Notes under the pieces: generated by a model
What the model saw: only the letters and a program-made list of their open reading frames with translations
What the model was told of the DNA's origin: nothing
Database searches by the model: none
In this document: positions 52,270-59,936 of the stretch, piece after piece
How positions within the stretch are numbered: position 1 is the first letter of the stretch
How the letters are laid out: each line of letters opens with the position of its first letter
From: Crystallibacter degradans
GTDB taxonomy: Bacteria; Actinomycetota; Actinomycetes; Actinomycetales; Micrococcaceae
DNA length: 64,000 nucleotides
Assembly (NCBI RefSeq): GCF_012952295.1
Contig: NZ_JABBCH010000009.1
Coordinates: forward strand, 62,001-126,000
Reading direction: 5' to 3'
Made by a program: the position numbers and the translations under genes

Positions 52270-52337
52270 ATGCACCCCGAAACCTTAACTATGCACCTAA
52301 TGCGGCCGTTCCCGCACATGCACCGTCCGGCATGCAT
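52270..52337 (-). repeat. Direct repeats upstream of oleA
   Basis: In the 248-base region between oleA and smc, the 7-mer GGTGCAT (read on the oleA strand) occurs exactly three times, at 52270-52276, 52291-52297 and 52318-52324, with a related ATGCAT at 52332-52337. The first two start 21 bases apart, two helical turns. A -10-like TAAGGT lies between the first two copies on the same strand. They may be operator sites for the ole operon; nothing else is recognised in this gap. Confidence 0.45.
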
Positions 52338-52467
52338 ATGTGATTAACCGCTCCTCCACAGCAGACCCGGCAGGCCTGGTTGCGCACACTAGCGCCCCTT
52401 TGTGCCGCGATCTGCATAGGAAACACGATAGATTGTTTCAAGGAAAAAGTGCTGCGGGAGACACAAT

Positions 52468-55400
52468 TTGCATCTGAAATCTCTGACTGTGCGCGGCTTC
52501 AAGTCTTTTGCGTCTGCCACGACCTTCGATTTCGAGCCCGGTGTCACGGCCGTCGTCGGTCCCAACGGGTCCGGCAAGTCCAACGTCGTCGACGCCCTGG
52601 CCTGGGTCATGGGCGAACAAGGTGCCAAGACCTTGCGCGGCGGCAAGATGGAAGACGTCATCTTCGCAGGCACTTCTGGCCGTTCGCCGCTGGGCCGCGC
52701 CCAGGTCTCCTTGACCATCGATAACGCCGACGGCGCCTTACCCATCGAATACGCGGAAGTCACCATTTCGCGCACGCTTTTCCGTACCGGCGGCTCCGAA
52801 TATGCCATCAACGGCAGCAACTGCCGCCTGCTGGACATCCAGGAACTGCTCAGCGATTCCGGCCTCGGCCGCGAGATGCATGTGATTGTGGGCCAGGGCC
52901 AGCTGGACCGTATCCTGCACGCCACTCCGGATGACCGCCGGGGGTTCGTCGAGGAAGCCGCGGGAATCCTCAAGCACCGGCGGCGCAAGGAAAAGACGGT
53001 CCGGAAGCTTGAGTCGATGCAGGCCAATCTCGCCCGCCTGACCGATCTCACCGGCGAGCTCCGCCGGCAGTTGACCCCGTTGGGCAAACAGGCCGAGGTG
53101 GCCCGCCGTGCCCAGCAGGTGCAGTTCGAGGTCCGGGATGCGCGGGCGCGCCTGCTCGCAGATGACTTGGTCCAGCTGACCGCTGCCCTGGCGCAGGAAG
53201 TGGCGGATGAAGCTGCGATGAAAGCCAGGCAGGCCGAGGTGGAACGAACGCTGGAGGCCGGACGGCGGCGGCTCGCGGAACTGGAACGGCTGGCGGCAGA
53301 GGCTACACCGAGGCTGAACGCCGCCCGGGATGCCTGGTACCAGCTTTCTTCCGCCCGTGAACGGTTCAGATCACTGGGCAACCTGGCCAATGAACGACGG
53401 CGGCTGCTCGGCAATGCGGATGCGGAACCGGAAACCGGACGTGATCCGGACCAGCTGGAACAGCAGGCCGCACAGGTGCGCGAAGAACAGGCGGAGCTTG
53501 AGTTCGAGTTGGAGGACCGCAGGGAAGCCCTGGAGGACGCAGTCCAGGCCCGCGCCGAAGCTGAAGCCAGTGCCGCCGCCGAAGACCAACGCCTGACCGC
53601 CATCCTCCGGGCGGCCGCAGACCGCAGGGAAGGTCTCGCCAAACTCGCCGGACAGGTGGCGGCGGCCCGCTCGCGGGTGGAGGCAGCGGAAGCTGAGCTG
53701 GGTCGCCTGCGTGCCTCGATCGGTGAGGGCGAGGAACGCCGCCGCAAGGCGCAGGCCGAGTTCAGCGCCCTGGAATCCCAGGTCGCCGGAGTGGAAGAAG
53801 GCGAAGAGGGCCTCGACGCCGAATACGAGCAGGCGTCGCAGGAACTGGACGCGATCGAGGAAGAACTCGAATCCCTCGTTGCGGAGGAACGCGAAGCCGA
53901 ACGTGAGCGCGATGCCCTGTCGGCGCGAAAGGAAGCACTGGAAGTAGGCCTCGACCGCCGGGACGGCAGCGAGGCTCTGCTGGCCTCCGGTTCAGAGGGA
54001 GTCCTGGGGCCGCTGGCAGAGCTGATCACAGTGGAACCCGGCTACGAGCCCGCGATAGCCGCGGCCCTGGGCAGCAGCGCCGAAGCGGTAGTCGTGGCGG
54101 GCCGGGATGCCGGGGTGCAGGCGCTGGAGCTGATGAAGAGCGAGGACTCCGGCCGGATTGAGCTTGTCTTCGCCCGGACGGCTGGCCTTGCCCCAACGAA
54201 TCAGGCCCCGGCGGATCAGTCCGAGGGGGACCTAGCCGCGGCGGATCAGGCCGCAGGGGACCTGGCCCTGCCCGGTGGCGCGGTCCCTGCCCTCGCCCTG
54301 GTCACGTTGAAGGAAGAAGCCGCAGCCGTACGCGCCTTGCTGGCTGCCGTCGTCGTTGTTGAGGATCTTTCCGAGGCAGCAGAAGCTGTTTCCGCCCGCC
54401 CGGACCTGACCGCGGTGACCAGGGACGGCGAGGTCTTTAGCGCCTATAGTGCCCGTGGCGGATCGGCCGGCCGGCCGAGCCTGCTGGAAGTGCAGGCTGC
54501 GGTGGAGGAAACCGCCCAACGGTTGGCACACGCCACGGCCAGGGCAGAACGGGCCAAGTTTGCGATCGCAGCCGCGACGGCACGCCGTGCAGAAACCGGC
54601 GCCCGGGCAGAGGCGGCGCTGGAACAACTGAACGAATCGGACGCACGGCTGGCGGCTGTGGCTGAGCGGCTGGGCCATCTTGGCTCGACGTTGCGCTCAG
54701 CCGTGGGGGAGAGCGAGCGGATCGCCAGGCTGGTTGAAGCTGCCGAAGCCAACGTTGCCACCGAGCAGCAGAAACTGGCGGAGATCACCCAGCGTCTCGG
54801 CGCCGCCCAGGAAGCTCCTGCAGAAGCCGAGCCCTCAACCGAACAACGCGATGCGCTCGCAGCCGCCGCCACCAGGGCACGCCAGAGCGAGATGGAAGCC
54901 AGACTGGCCCTGCGCTCGGGCGAGGAGCAGTTGAACGCTATCGGCAACCGCGCCGCATCATTGGAACGGGCAGCGGCAACGGAACGGCACGCCCGGGCAC
55001 AGGCGGCCGAGCGGGCACGCAAGCGCCAGGTGCAGGCGGCCAAAGCCGCCGCCGTCGCACGCGGCGTCAAGCAGGTGCTGGCCTGGCTGGACGTGTCGGT
55101 TGACTTGGCCGAACGTGAACGTGATGCTGCCGAGGAGGTCCGGGCAGCGTGGGAGCGCGAACTGGCCACCATCCGCACCTCGACCGACGCGCTCGCCAAC
55201 GAGTTGCGGGAGCTGACGGATTCCGTGCACCGCGATGAGATGGCCCGAGCCCAGCAGCGGCTGCGCATTGAGGCTCTTGAGACAAAGGCGATTGACGAGC
55301 TGGGGCTGACTCCGGACCATCTAGTGGCTGAATACGGGCCGGACCAGCCGGTTCCGGTGGCCACGGCGGCATCGAACGATAAGTGGGCAGCCCTGCGTGA

Positions 55401-56106
55401 GGAGGTGGACGAAGACGGCAACCCCGTGATCGAGGGAGTGCCGTTTGTCCGTGCGGAGCAGGAGAAGCGGCTGAAGAAGGCCCAACGGGACCTGTCCTCC
55501 CTGGGCAAGGTGAACCCGCTGGCACTGGAAGAGTTTGCGGCGCTGGAGGAACGCCACCAGTATCTCAGCGGCCAGCTGGAAGACCTCAAGGCCACACGCA
55601 AGGACCTGCTGGACATCATCAAGGAGGTCGATGAGCGGGTGGAACGCGTCTTCACGGAGGCCTACCACGACACGGCGGCGCAGTTCGAACGCGTCTTCGG
55701 CCGGTTGTTCCCCGGTGGCGAAGGACGGCTGGTGCTGACGGACCCGGACGACATGCTCACCACGGGTATCGAAGTCGAGGCACGCCCTGCCGGCAAGAAA
55801 ATCAAGCGCCTCTCGCTGCTCTCCGGCGGGGAGCGCTCCTTGACCGCCGTGGCCCTGCTGGTGGCGATCTTCAAGGCGCGGCCATCGCCCTTTTACGTGA
55901 TGGATGAGGTAGAGGCGGCCTTGGATGACACGAACTTGGGGCGGCTGATCACCATTTTCGAGGAACTGCGCGAGTCCAGCCAACTCATCGTCATCACCCA
56001 CCAGAAGCGCACTATGGAAGTCGCCGACGCACTCTACGGCGTGACCATGCGGGGGGACGGCGTCTCCACCGTCATATCCCAGCGCCTTGCCCCGGCAGAG
56101 GCCTGA
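52468..56106 (+). CDS. smc: Chromosome segregation protein SMC
   Basis: A 1212-residue condensin ATPase that organises newly replicated chromosome origins, working with ScpA and ScpB. The N-terminal head has MHLKSLTVRGFKSFA and Walker A GPNGSGKS at 31-38. Long coiled coils (about 165-500 and 680-1010) flank the hinge at about 510-680. The C-terminal head has the signature LSLLSGGERSLTAVALL near 1118 and Walker B FYVMDEVEAALDD near 1143. The start is TTG at 52468, 7 bases after GGGAG; it is the only start that leaves the head domain intact. The hinge contains a 10-residue tandem duplication, listed separately. Confidence 0.97.
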   Translation: MHLKSLTVRGFKSFASATTFDFEPGVTAVVGPNGSGKSNVVDALAWVMGEQGAKTLRGGKMEDVIFAGTSGRSPLGRAQVSLTIDNADGALPIEYAEVTISRTLFRTGGSEYAINGSNCRLLDIQELLSDSGLGREMHVIVGQGQLDRILHATPDDRRGFVEEAAGILKHRRRKEKTVRKLESMQANLARLTDLTGELRRQLTPLGKQAEVARRAQQVQFEVRDARARLLADDLVQLTAALAQEVADEAAMKARQAEVERTLEAGRRRLAELERLAAEATPRLNAARDAWYQLSSARERFRSLGNLANERRRLLGNADAEPETGRDPDQLEQQAAQVREEQAELEFELEDRREALEDAVQARAEAEASAAAEDQRLTAILRAAADRREGLAKLAGQVAAARSRVEAAEAELGRLRASIGEGEERRRKAQAEFSALESQVAGVEEGEEGLDAEYEQASQELDAIEEELESLVAEEREAERERDALSARKEALEVGLDRRDGSEALLASGSEGVLGPLAELITVEPGYEPAIAAALGSSAEAVVVAGRDAGVQALELMKSEDSGRIELVFARTAGLAPTNQAPADQSEGDLAAADQAAGDLALPGGAVPALALVTLKEEAAAVRALLAAVVVVEDLSEAAEAVSARPDLTAVTRDGEVFSAYSARGGSAGRPSLLEVQAAVEETAQRLAHATARAERAKFAIAAATARRAETGARAEAALEQLNESDARLAAVAERLGHLGSTLRSAVGESERIARLVEAAEANVATEQQKLAEITQRLGAAQEAPAEAEPSTEQRDALAAAATRARQSEMEARLALRSGEEQLNAIGNRAASLERAAATERHARAQAAERARKRQVQAAKAAAVARGVKQVLAWLDVSVDLAERERDAAEEVRAAWERELATIRTSTDALANELRELTDSVHRDEMARAQQRLRIEALETKAIDELGLTPDHLVAEYGPDQPVPVATAASNDKWAALREEVDEDGNPVIEGVPFVRAEQEKRLKKAQRDLSSLGKVNPLALEEFAALEERHQYLSGQLEDLKATRKDLLDIIKEVDERVERVFTEAYHDTAAQFERVFGRLFPGGEGRLVLTDPDDMLTTGIEVEARPAGKKIKRLSLLSGGERSLTAVALLVAIFKARPSPFYVMDEVEAALDDTNLGRLITIFEELRESSQLIVITHQKRTMEVADALYGVTMRGDGVSTVISQRLAPAEA
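54211..54270 (+). repeat. 30-bp imperfect tandem repeat in the smc hinge
   Basis: Two 30-base units, 54211-54240 and 54241-54270, differ at 6 positions and encode ADQSEGDLAA then ADQAAGDLAL (SMC residues about 582-601). They extend a surface loop between two hinge strands, in frame. Confidence 0.7.
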
Positions 56107-56172
56107 CGCGCGGCGGCAAGGTGGCCCGGCGGCACGGCGGACTGGTGGCCCGAGCCGGTCCAGCCGGTATCG

Positions 56173-56907
56173 CTAGTCCCGCCGATATCGGCGCACGAAA
56201 TTGCGCAGCACGTGCTGGGGCTCGGTGACCACGCTTCCGCGGACACTTTCCATCACCCTCGCAGCCTCGGCCGGCGGGAAATACCCGGCAAAACGGTAGA
56301 TGGAGATCCGGGTCAGCAGCCCGTCGATGTCGAGTTCGGGGTGGAACTGTGTGGCATACAGGTTCGATTTCAGCCGGAACATCTGGATCGGGCAGGTAGC
56401 CGATCCGGCCAACCGCACGGCACCAGCCGGCAGCGTCGAACACGCTTCCTTGTGTCCCACAAAGGCCCGGAACCGGTCCGGCACCCCTGCCAGCAACGGA
56501 TCCTTTCTGCCATCATCGGTCAGGACTATCTCCACTTCGCCGATCGGCTCGCCATGGGTCCTGTCGACCACGCCGCCCTGGTGCAGGCCCAACGTGCCGA
56601 CGCCGTAGCAGGCACCGAAAAACGGAAAATCCGTGGCGATGACCTGATCGAGCAGGCGTCCGAGTTCGCGTTCTACCCGGTGCTGCACCGCCGATTTGTC
56701 CGCGGGCGCATCACTGGAGTTGAACGGACTGCCGCCCAGGATGATCCCGCTGTAGGAATCAAGATCAATGTCCGGCAGTGGGGCGGCCTCCAGCCGGACC
56801 CGGTGCAGTTCCCCGTCCACTAGGCCGCCGAAGCGCATGAACGCCGCATACTCTTCGTCGGCTGCTTTGTCTTGGGCCCGGGTAGCCAGGAGCAGGAACG
56901 GCTTCAT
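56173..56907 (-). CDS. Class I glutamine amidotransferase-like protein
   Basis: A 244-residue stand-alone GATase domain. The nucleophile elbow is FFGACYGVGTLG (Cys near 100) and the catalytic His-Glu is in TQFHPELDIDG near 187-189; an oxyanion-region GGSPFNSSD is near 59-67. It is like the uncharacterised GuaA-type glutamine amidotransferases of actinobacteria and is not part of a GMP synthetase here. The ATG overlaps the stop of the CYTH/CHAD gene, so the two are coupled. It faces smc tail to tail, 66 bases away. Confidence 0.87.
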   Translation of the reverse strand: MKPFLLLATRAQDKAADEEYAAFMRFGGLVDGELHRVRLEAAPLPDIDLDSYSGIILGGSPFNSSDAPADKSAVQHRVERELGRLLDQVIATDFPFFGACYGVGTLGLHQGGVVDRTHGEPIGEVEIVLTDDGRKDPLLAGVPDRFRAFVGHKEACSTLPAGAVRLAGSATCPIQMFRLKSNLYATQFHPELDIDGLLTRISIYRFAGYFPPAEAARVMESVRGSVVTEPQHVLRNFVRRYRRD

Positions 56908-58424
56908 GGCTTGATGCTAGTGGAAGGGAACCCTTCCCATTCACGGCGGAAGGTTGCCTCCGCATTTTCGGCCGCAAACTGCTCCAGCGCGTGCAGGCGC
57001 CCGTAGCTGAAGCCGTTTTCATTCTGTAGGACGGACCCGGCGCCCAATCGGCGCAGCAGCTCGCGCGTCAGGACGGTGTCCTGGTGCACGCCGAGCGATT
57101 GTTGCACCCGTTGCGCCGCCTCGGCGAGCCGCTGGGCGCGTTTCCCGCCCACCGGGACCGCAGCTTCCGCTGCATACCGCAGCCGCTTAGCACGGATGCG
57201 GACCTCGTGCAGGGCGCGTGCATCGGTGGCGCCGCCGGGAGGCTGCTCCGCAGCCGTCACGGCCCTGCGCAGCCGTTTGGCCTCCCGCTTAACGTGCCTG
57301 CCGATCACTTCGCGCGCAAGCTCCGAGGCCAGTTCCGTCAGCGGGGAATCGGAAAGTAACCAATCCAGCGCATCGAGGAGGCGGAAGTACCGTTTCGTAT
57401 CGAGCGCCCGCAATGTCTTGGCCTGCGCTGCCTTCAGGTCGGCGCCGAGCTGCTCATCGATCCTGCGGGAAACGGGCCCCAGCACCAGTTCCGCGGGCTC
57501 CCCGGCAAGTATGTCCCGGAGCCGGTCCTGCATTACCTGGGCGTCGCGGGCCTCGCCCAGCAGGCCCGCGAGCCACTTCAGCTCGCCCCGCAGCTCACCG
57601 GCTGTATCGCCAGCCAGCAGTTTGCGGTAAGTGGCCAGGGACGAGCGCAGCCGCCGGGAAGCCACGCGCATTTTGTGTATCGCCTCAGGCTCACCCGACC
57701 GCACCAGCGGATCCTGTTCCTTCAGGCTGCGGACATGCTGATGCAGAAAGAAGAGTACGACGGCGGCCGCCTCACCTTTCCGCTTCGGACATGGCACAAC
57801 CGGCTCCGACTGGCGCGAATGTCGCGACAATTCCGACCGCAGTGTGGAATTGCGGGATCCGGGTTGCGCACCGGAGCCGGCGCACAGGGCGTCACAAGCG
57901 TCCAAGAAGTCCTGATTGCCCTCGACCAGTTCAATCGACCATTCCCGCCACCGGCTGCCCCCGGAGGGACTTTCCATCTGCTCGGACCGCAGATGGTCAT
58001 CCAGCATGTCGGCCAGCACCTCATCCCCGGAACCCCGGAGCCGGTGCAAAACCCGTCTGGTCTGGACCCGGGCAACGGGAACCAACGGCTTGTCCCGCAC
58101 ATGCACACGCACCAACTGCAATAGGATCTTCGGCACTCCGTCTGTGCCGCGGACGGGAGGTGAAGAGCTGACCCGGCGCTCGCCGTCGTTAGTTGGCTGC
58201 TCCAGTTGCCAACCGGCTTGAGCGCCGGTGCGACGTTCAAGCGTGATGCCCCGTGCGGCCAGCACGAGATCCTCGCTATCGAAGTACACCGCCTCGAACT
58301 CGGCTTCCGCGCCTTGTTCCACACGGCTCACGCCGGGCAAGGTATGCAGCGCGGGCAGCGGCGCCAACTCCTCGACGTCGTAGGCGCGTCCAGGCTTTGC
58401 CGCGTCCCCAGAATCACTGGCCAT
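56904..58424 (-). CDS. CYTH and CHAD domain protein
   Basis: A 506-residue protein. Residues about 1-200 look like a CYTH (triphosphate tunnel) domain: GVSRVEQGAEAEFEAVYFDSEDLVLAARGITLERRTG, then AGWQLEQP. The ExExK motif normally at the N-terminus is not there (the place reads GRAYDVEEL), so catalysis is doubtful. Residues about 215-500 are a CHAD domain with conserved histidines in IHKMRVASRRLRSSLATYRK and LHEVRIRAKRLRYAAEA, which bind polyphosphate in other proteins. I start at 58424 (AAAGG 8 bases upstream) rather than at the ATG 84 bases earlier, which lacks a ribosome-binding site. Confidence 0.85.
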   Translation of the reverse strand: MASDSGDAAKPGRAYDVEELAPLPALHTLPGVSRVEQGAEAEFEAVYFDSEDLVLAARGITLERRTGAQAGWQLEQPTNDGERRVSSSPPVRGTDGVPKILLQLVRVHVRDKPLVPVARVQTRRVLHRLRGSGDEVLADMLDDHLRSEQMESPSGGSRWREWSIELVEGNQDFLDACDALCAGSGAQPGSRNSTLRSELSRHSRQSEPVVPCPKRKGEAAAVVLFFLHQHVRSLKEQDPLVRSGEPEAIHKMRVASRRLRSSLATYRKLLAGDTAGELRGELKWLAGLLGEARDAQVMQDRLRDILAGEPAELVLGPVSRRIDEQLGADLKAAQAKTLRALDTKRYFRLLDALDWLLSDSPLTELASELAREVIGRHVKREAKRLRRAVTAAEQPPGGATDARALHEVRIRAKRLRYAAEAAVPVGGKRAQRLAEAAQRVQQSLGVHQDTVLTRELLRRLGAGSVLQNENGFSYGRLHALEQFAAENAEATFRREWEGFPSTSIKP

Positions 58425-58600
58425 TTCCGGCCTTTCGCTTTCGCCCTGGAATCCGCCTCGGAGCACGGTACGGACACCGGCCCAGCGCGGCGGGGGAGGT
58501 GACGCCATGATAAGCCCGCACGCCGGATTCGCCCAGCTCCGGTTCTTGTCCTGCCTGCGGCCGTGCGTCCGAAGGTAGGGGCTGTGAGAAGCTAGGGATT

Positions 58601-59806
58601 GTGAACGACGTAACCATGATCCTTATATACGCTGTCATCGCGATCGCCGTGATCGGTACGGTTGCCATCCTCCTGGTCAAGGGCCGCAAGACTCCTCCGG
58701 GAACCTACCCCACCACTCGGGACGCCAACGACCCGGTGCGCGGCGGCGGTACCGATACGTTGGAAGCGCCACCTGCGCCGGCCGAACCCCGTGTTGCGGT
58801 TCCCGAAGAGGAACTGCCCGAGACCGACGTCGAAGTTGCCGATGATGCGGCGGGCATCGAGACGGTACCGGTCGAGACCCCTGCTCCGGTTGAGGGCAGG
58901 CTGGCCCGCCTGCGTGCCCGCCTGATCAAGTCCAACAACGCCCTGGGTAAGGGCCTGCTGGCGCTGCTCTCCCGGGACAAGATCGACGAGGACGTCTGGG
59001 ACGAAATCGAGGAAACCCTCCTAATGGCGGACCTCGGCACCGAGCCAACGATGGAGCTGGTCGACGCCCTGCGCGACCGCGTCAAGGTCGCTGGCAGCCA
59101 GGACCCTGAGCACGTCAAGGCGATGCTGCGCGAAGAACTCATCAAGCTCGTTGACCCCGAAATGGACCGTTCGTTGGCCGTCGAGCGTCATGCGGACCGC
59201 CCATCTATCGTCATGGTGGTAGGCGTCAACGGCGTGGGCAAGACCACCACTGTTGGCAAGCTGGCCCGCGTGCTGGTCGCCGAAGACAAGGATGTGCTAC
59301 TGGGCGCGGCGGATACCTTCCGTGCCGCGGCAGCCGAGCAGTTGGCAACCTGGGGCCAGCGCGTGGGTGTACCTACCGTAAAGTCCGACGTCGATGGTGC
59401 GGACCCGGCGTCCGTCGCCTTCGAAGCAGTGAAGGCCGGCATCGACCAGGAAGTCGACGTCGTCATGATTGATACGGCCGGCCGCCTGCAGAACAAGGTG
59501 GGCCTGATGGACGAGCTCGGCAAGGTCAAGCGCGTCATCGAGAAGCAGGCGATGGTTGACGAGGTCCTGTTGGTTCTGGATGCCACCACCGGACAGAATG
59601 GACTGAACCAGGCCAAGGTCTTCTCCGAGGTCGTTAATATCACGGGCATTGTGCTGACCAAGCTGGACGGAACTGCCAAGGGCGGAATCGTCGTCGCTAT
59701 TCAGCGTAGCCTCGGCGTTCCGGTCAAGCTGATCGGCCTCGGTGAAGGCGCGGACGATCTGGCTCCGTTCGAAGCCGAAGCTTTTGTGGATGCCCTCCTG
59801 AACTAG
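58601..59806 (+). CDS. ftsY: Signal recognition particle receptor FtsY
   Basis: A 401-residue SRP-GTPase that docks ribosome-SRP complexes at the membrane. Unlike E. coli FtsY it begins with a real membrane helix (about 5-25, LIYAVIAIAVIGTVAILLV), then a short acidic, Pro-rich A domain (about 30-105). The NG domain follows: GVNGVGKTTTVGKLA near 208, DTFRAAAAEQL, DTAGRLQNK near 290 and TKLDGTAKGG near 353. The start is GTG at 58601 with AGGGA close upstream. A perfect hairpin ends the gene. Confidence 0.97.
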   Translation: MNDVTMILIYAVIAIAVIGTVAILLVKGRKTPPGTYPTTRDANDPVRGGGTDTLEAPPAPAEPRVAVPEEELPETDVEVADDAAGIETVPVETPAPVEGRLARLRARLIKSNNALGKGLLALLSRDKIDEDVWDEIEETLLMADLGTEPTMELVDALRDRVKVAGSQDPEHVKAMLREELIKLVDPEMDRSLAVERHADRPSIVMVVGVNGVGKTTTVGKLARVLVAEDKDVLLGAADTFRAAAAEQLATWGQRVGVPTVKSDVDGADPASVAFEAVKAGIDQEVDVVMIDTAGRLQNKVGLMDELGKVKRVIEKQAMVDEVLLVLDATTGQNGLNQAKVFSEVVNITGIVLTKLDGTAKGGIVVAIQRSLGVPVKLIGLGEGADDLAPFEAEAFVDALLN

Positions 59807-59859
59807 GGGCGCTCAATCGTCCTGCGGGCGGTTGCCGATGGGACACTTCGATGACCGAA

Positions 59860-59897
59860 GCCGAAGGGCGGACGTGAGATCACGTCCGCCCTTCGGC
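59860..59897. terminator. Perfect 18-bp hairpin between ftsY and the HNH gene
   Basis: GCCGAAGGGCGGACGTGA (59860-59877) is repeated in exact reverse complement at 59880-59897, with a 2-base centre. It lies between two convergent genes and can act in both directions; the plus-strand tail is GTATTTAG. Confidence 0.85.
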
Positions 59898-59936
59898 GTA
59901 TTTAGGGCACGTGTATTGGCCGATTCCTAAATCTTG

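Noticed and set aside
56173-56907. GMP synthase (guaA)
   Set aside because: Only the amidotransferase domain is present; the ATP-pyrophosphatase and dimerisation domains of GuaA are missing.
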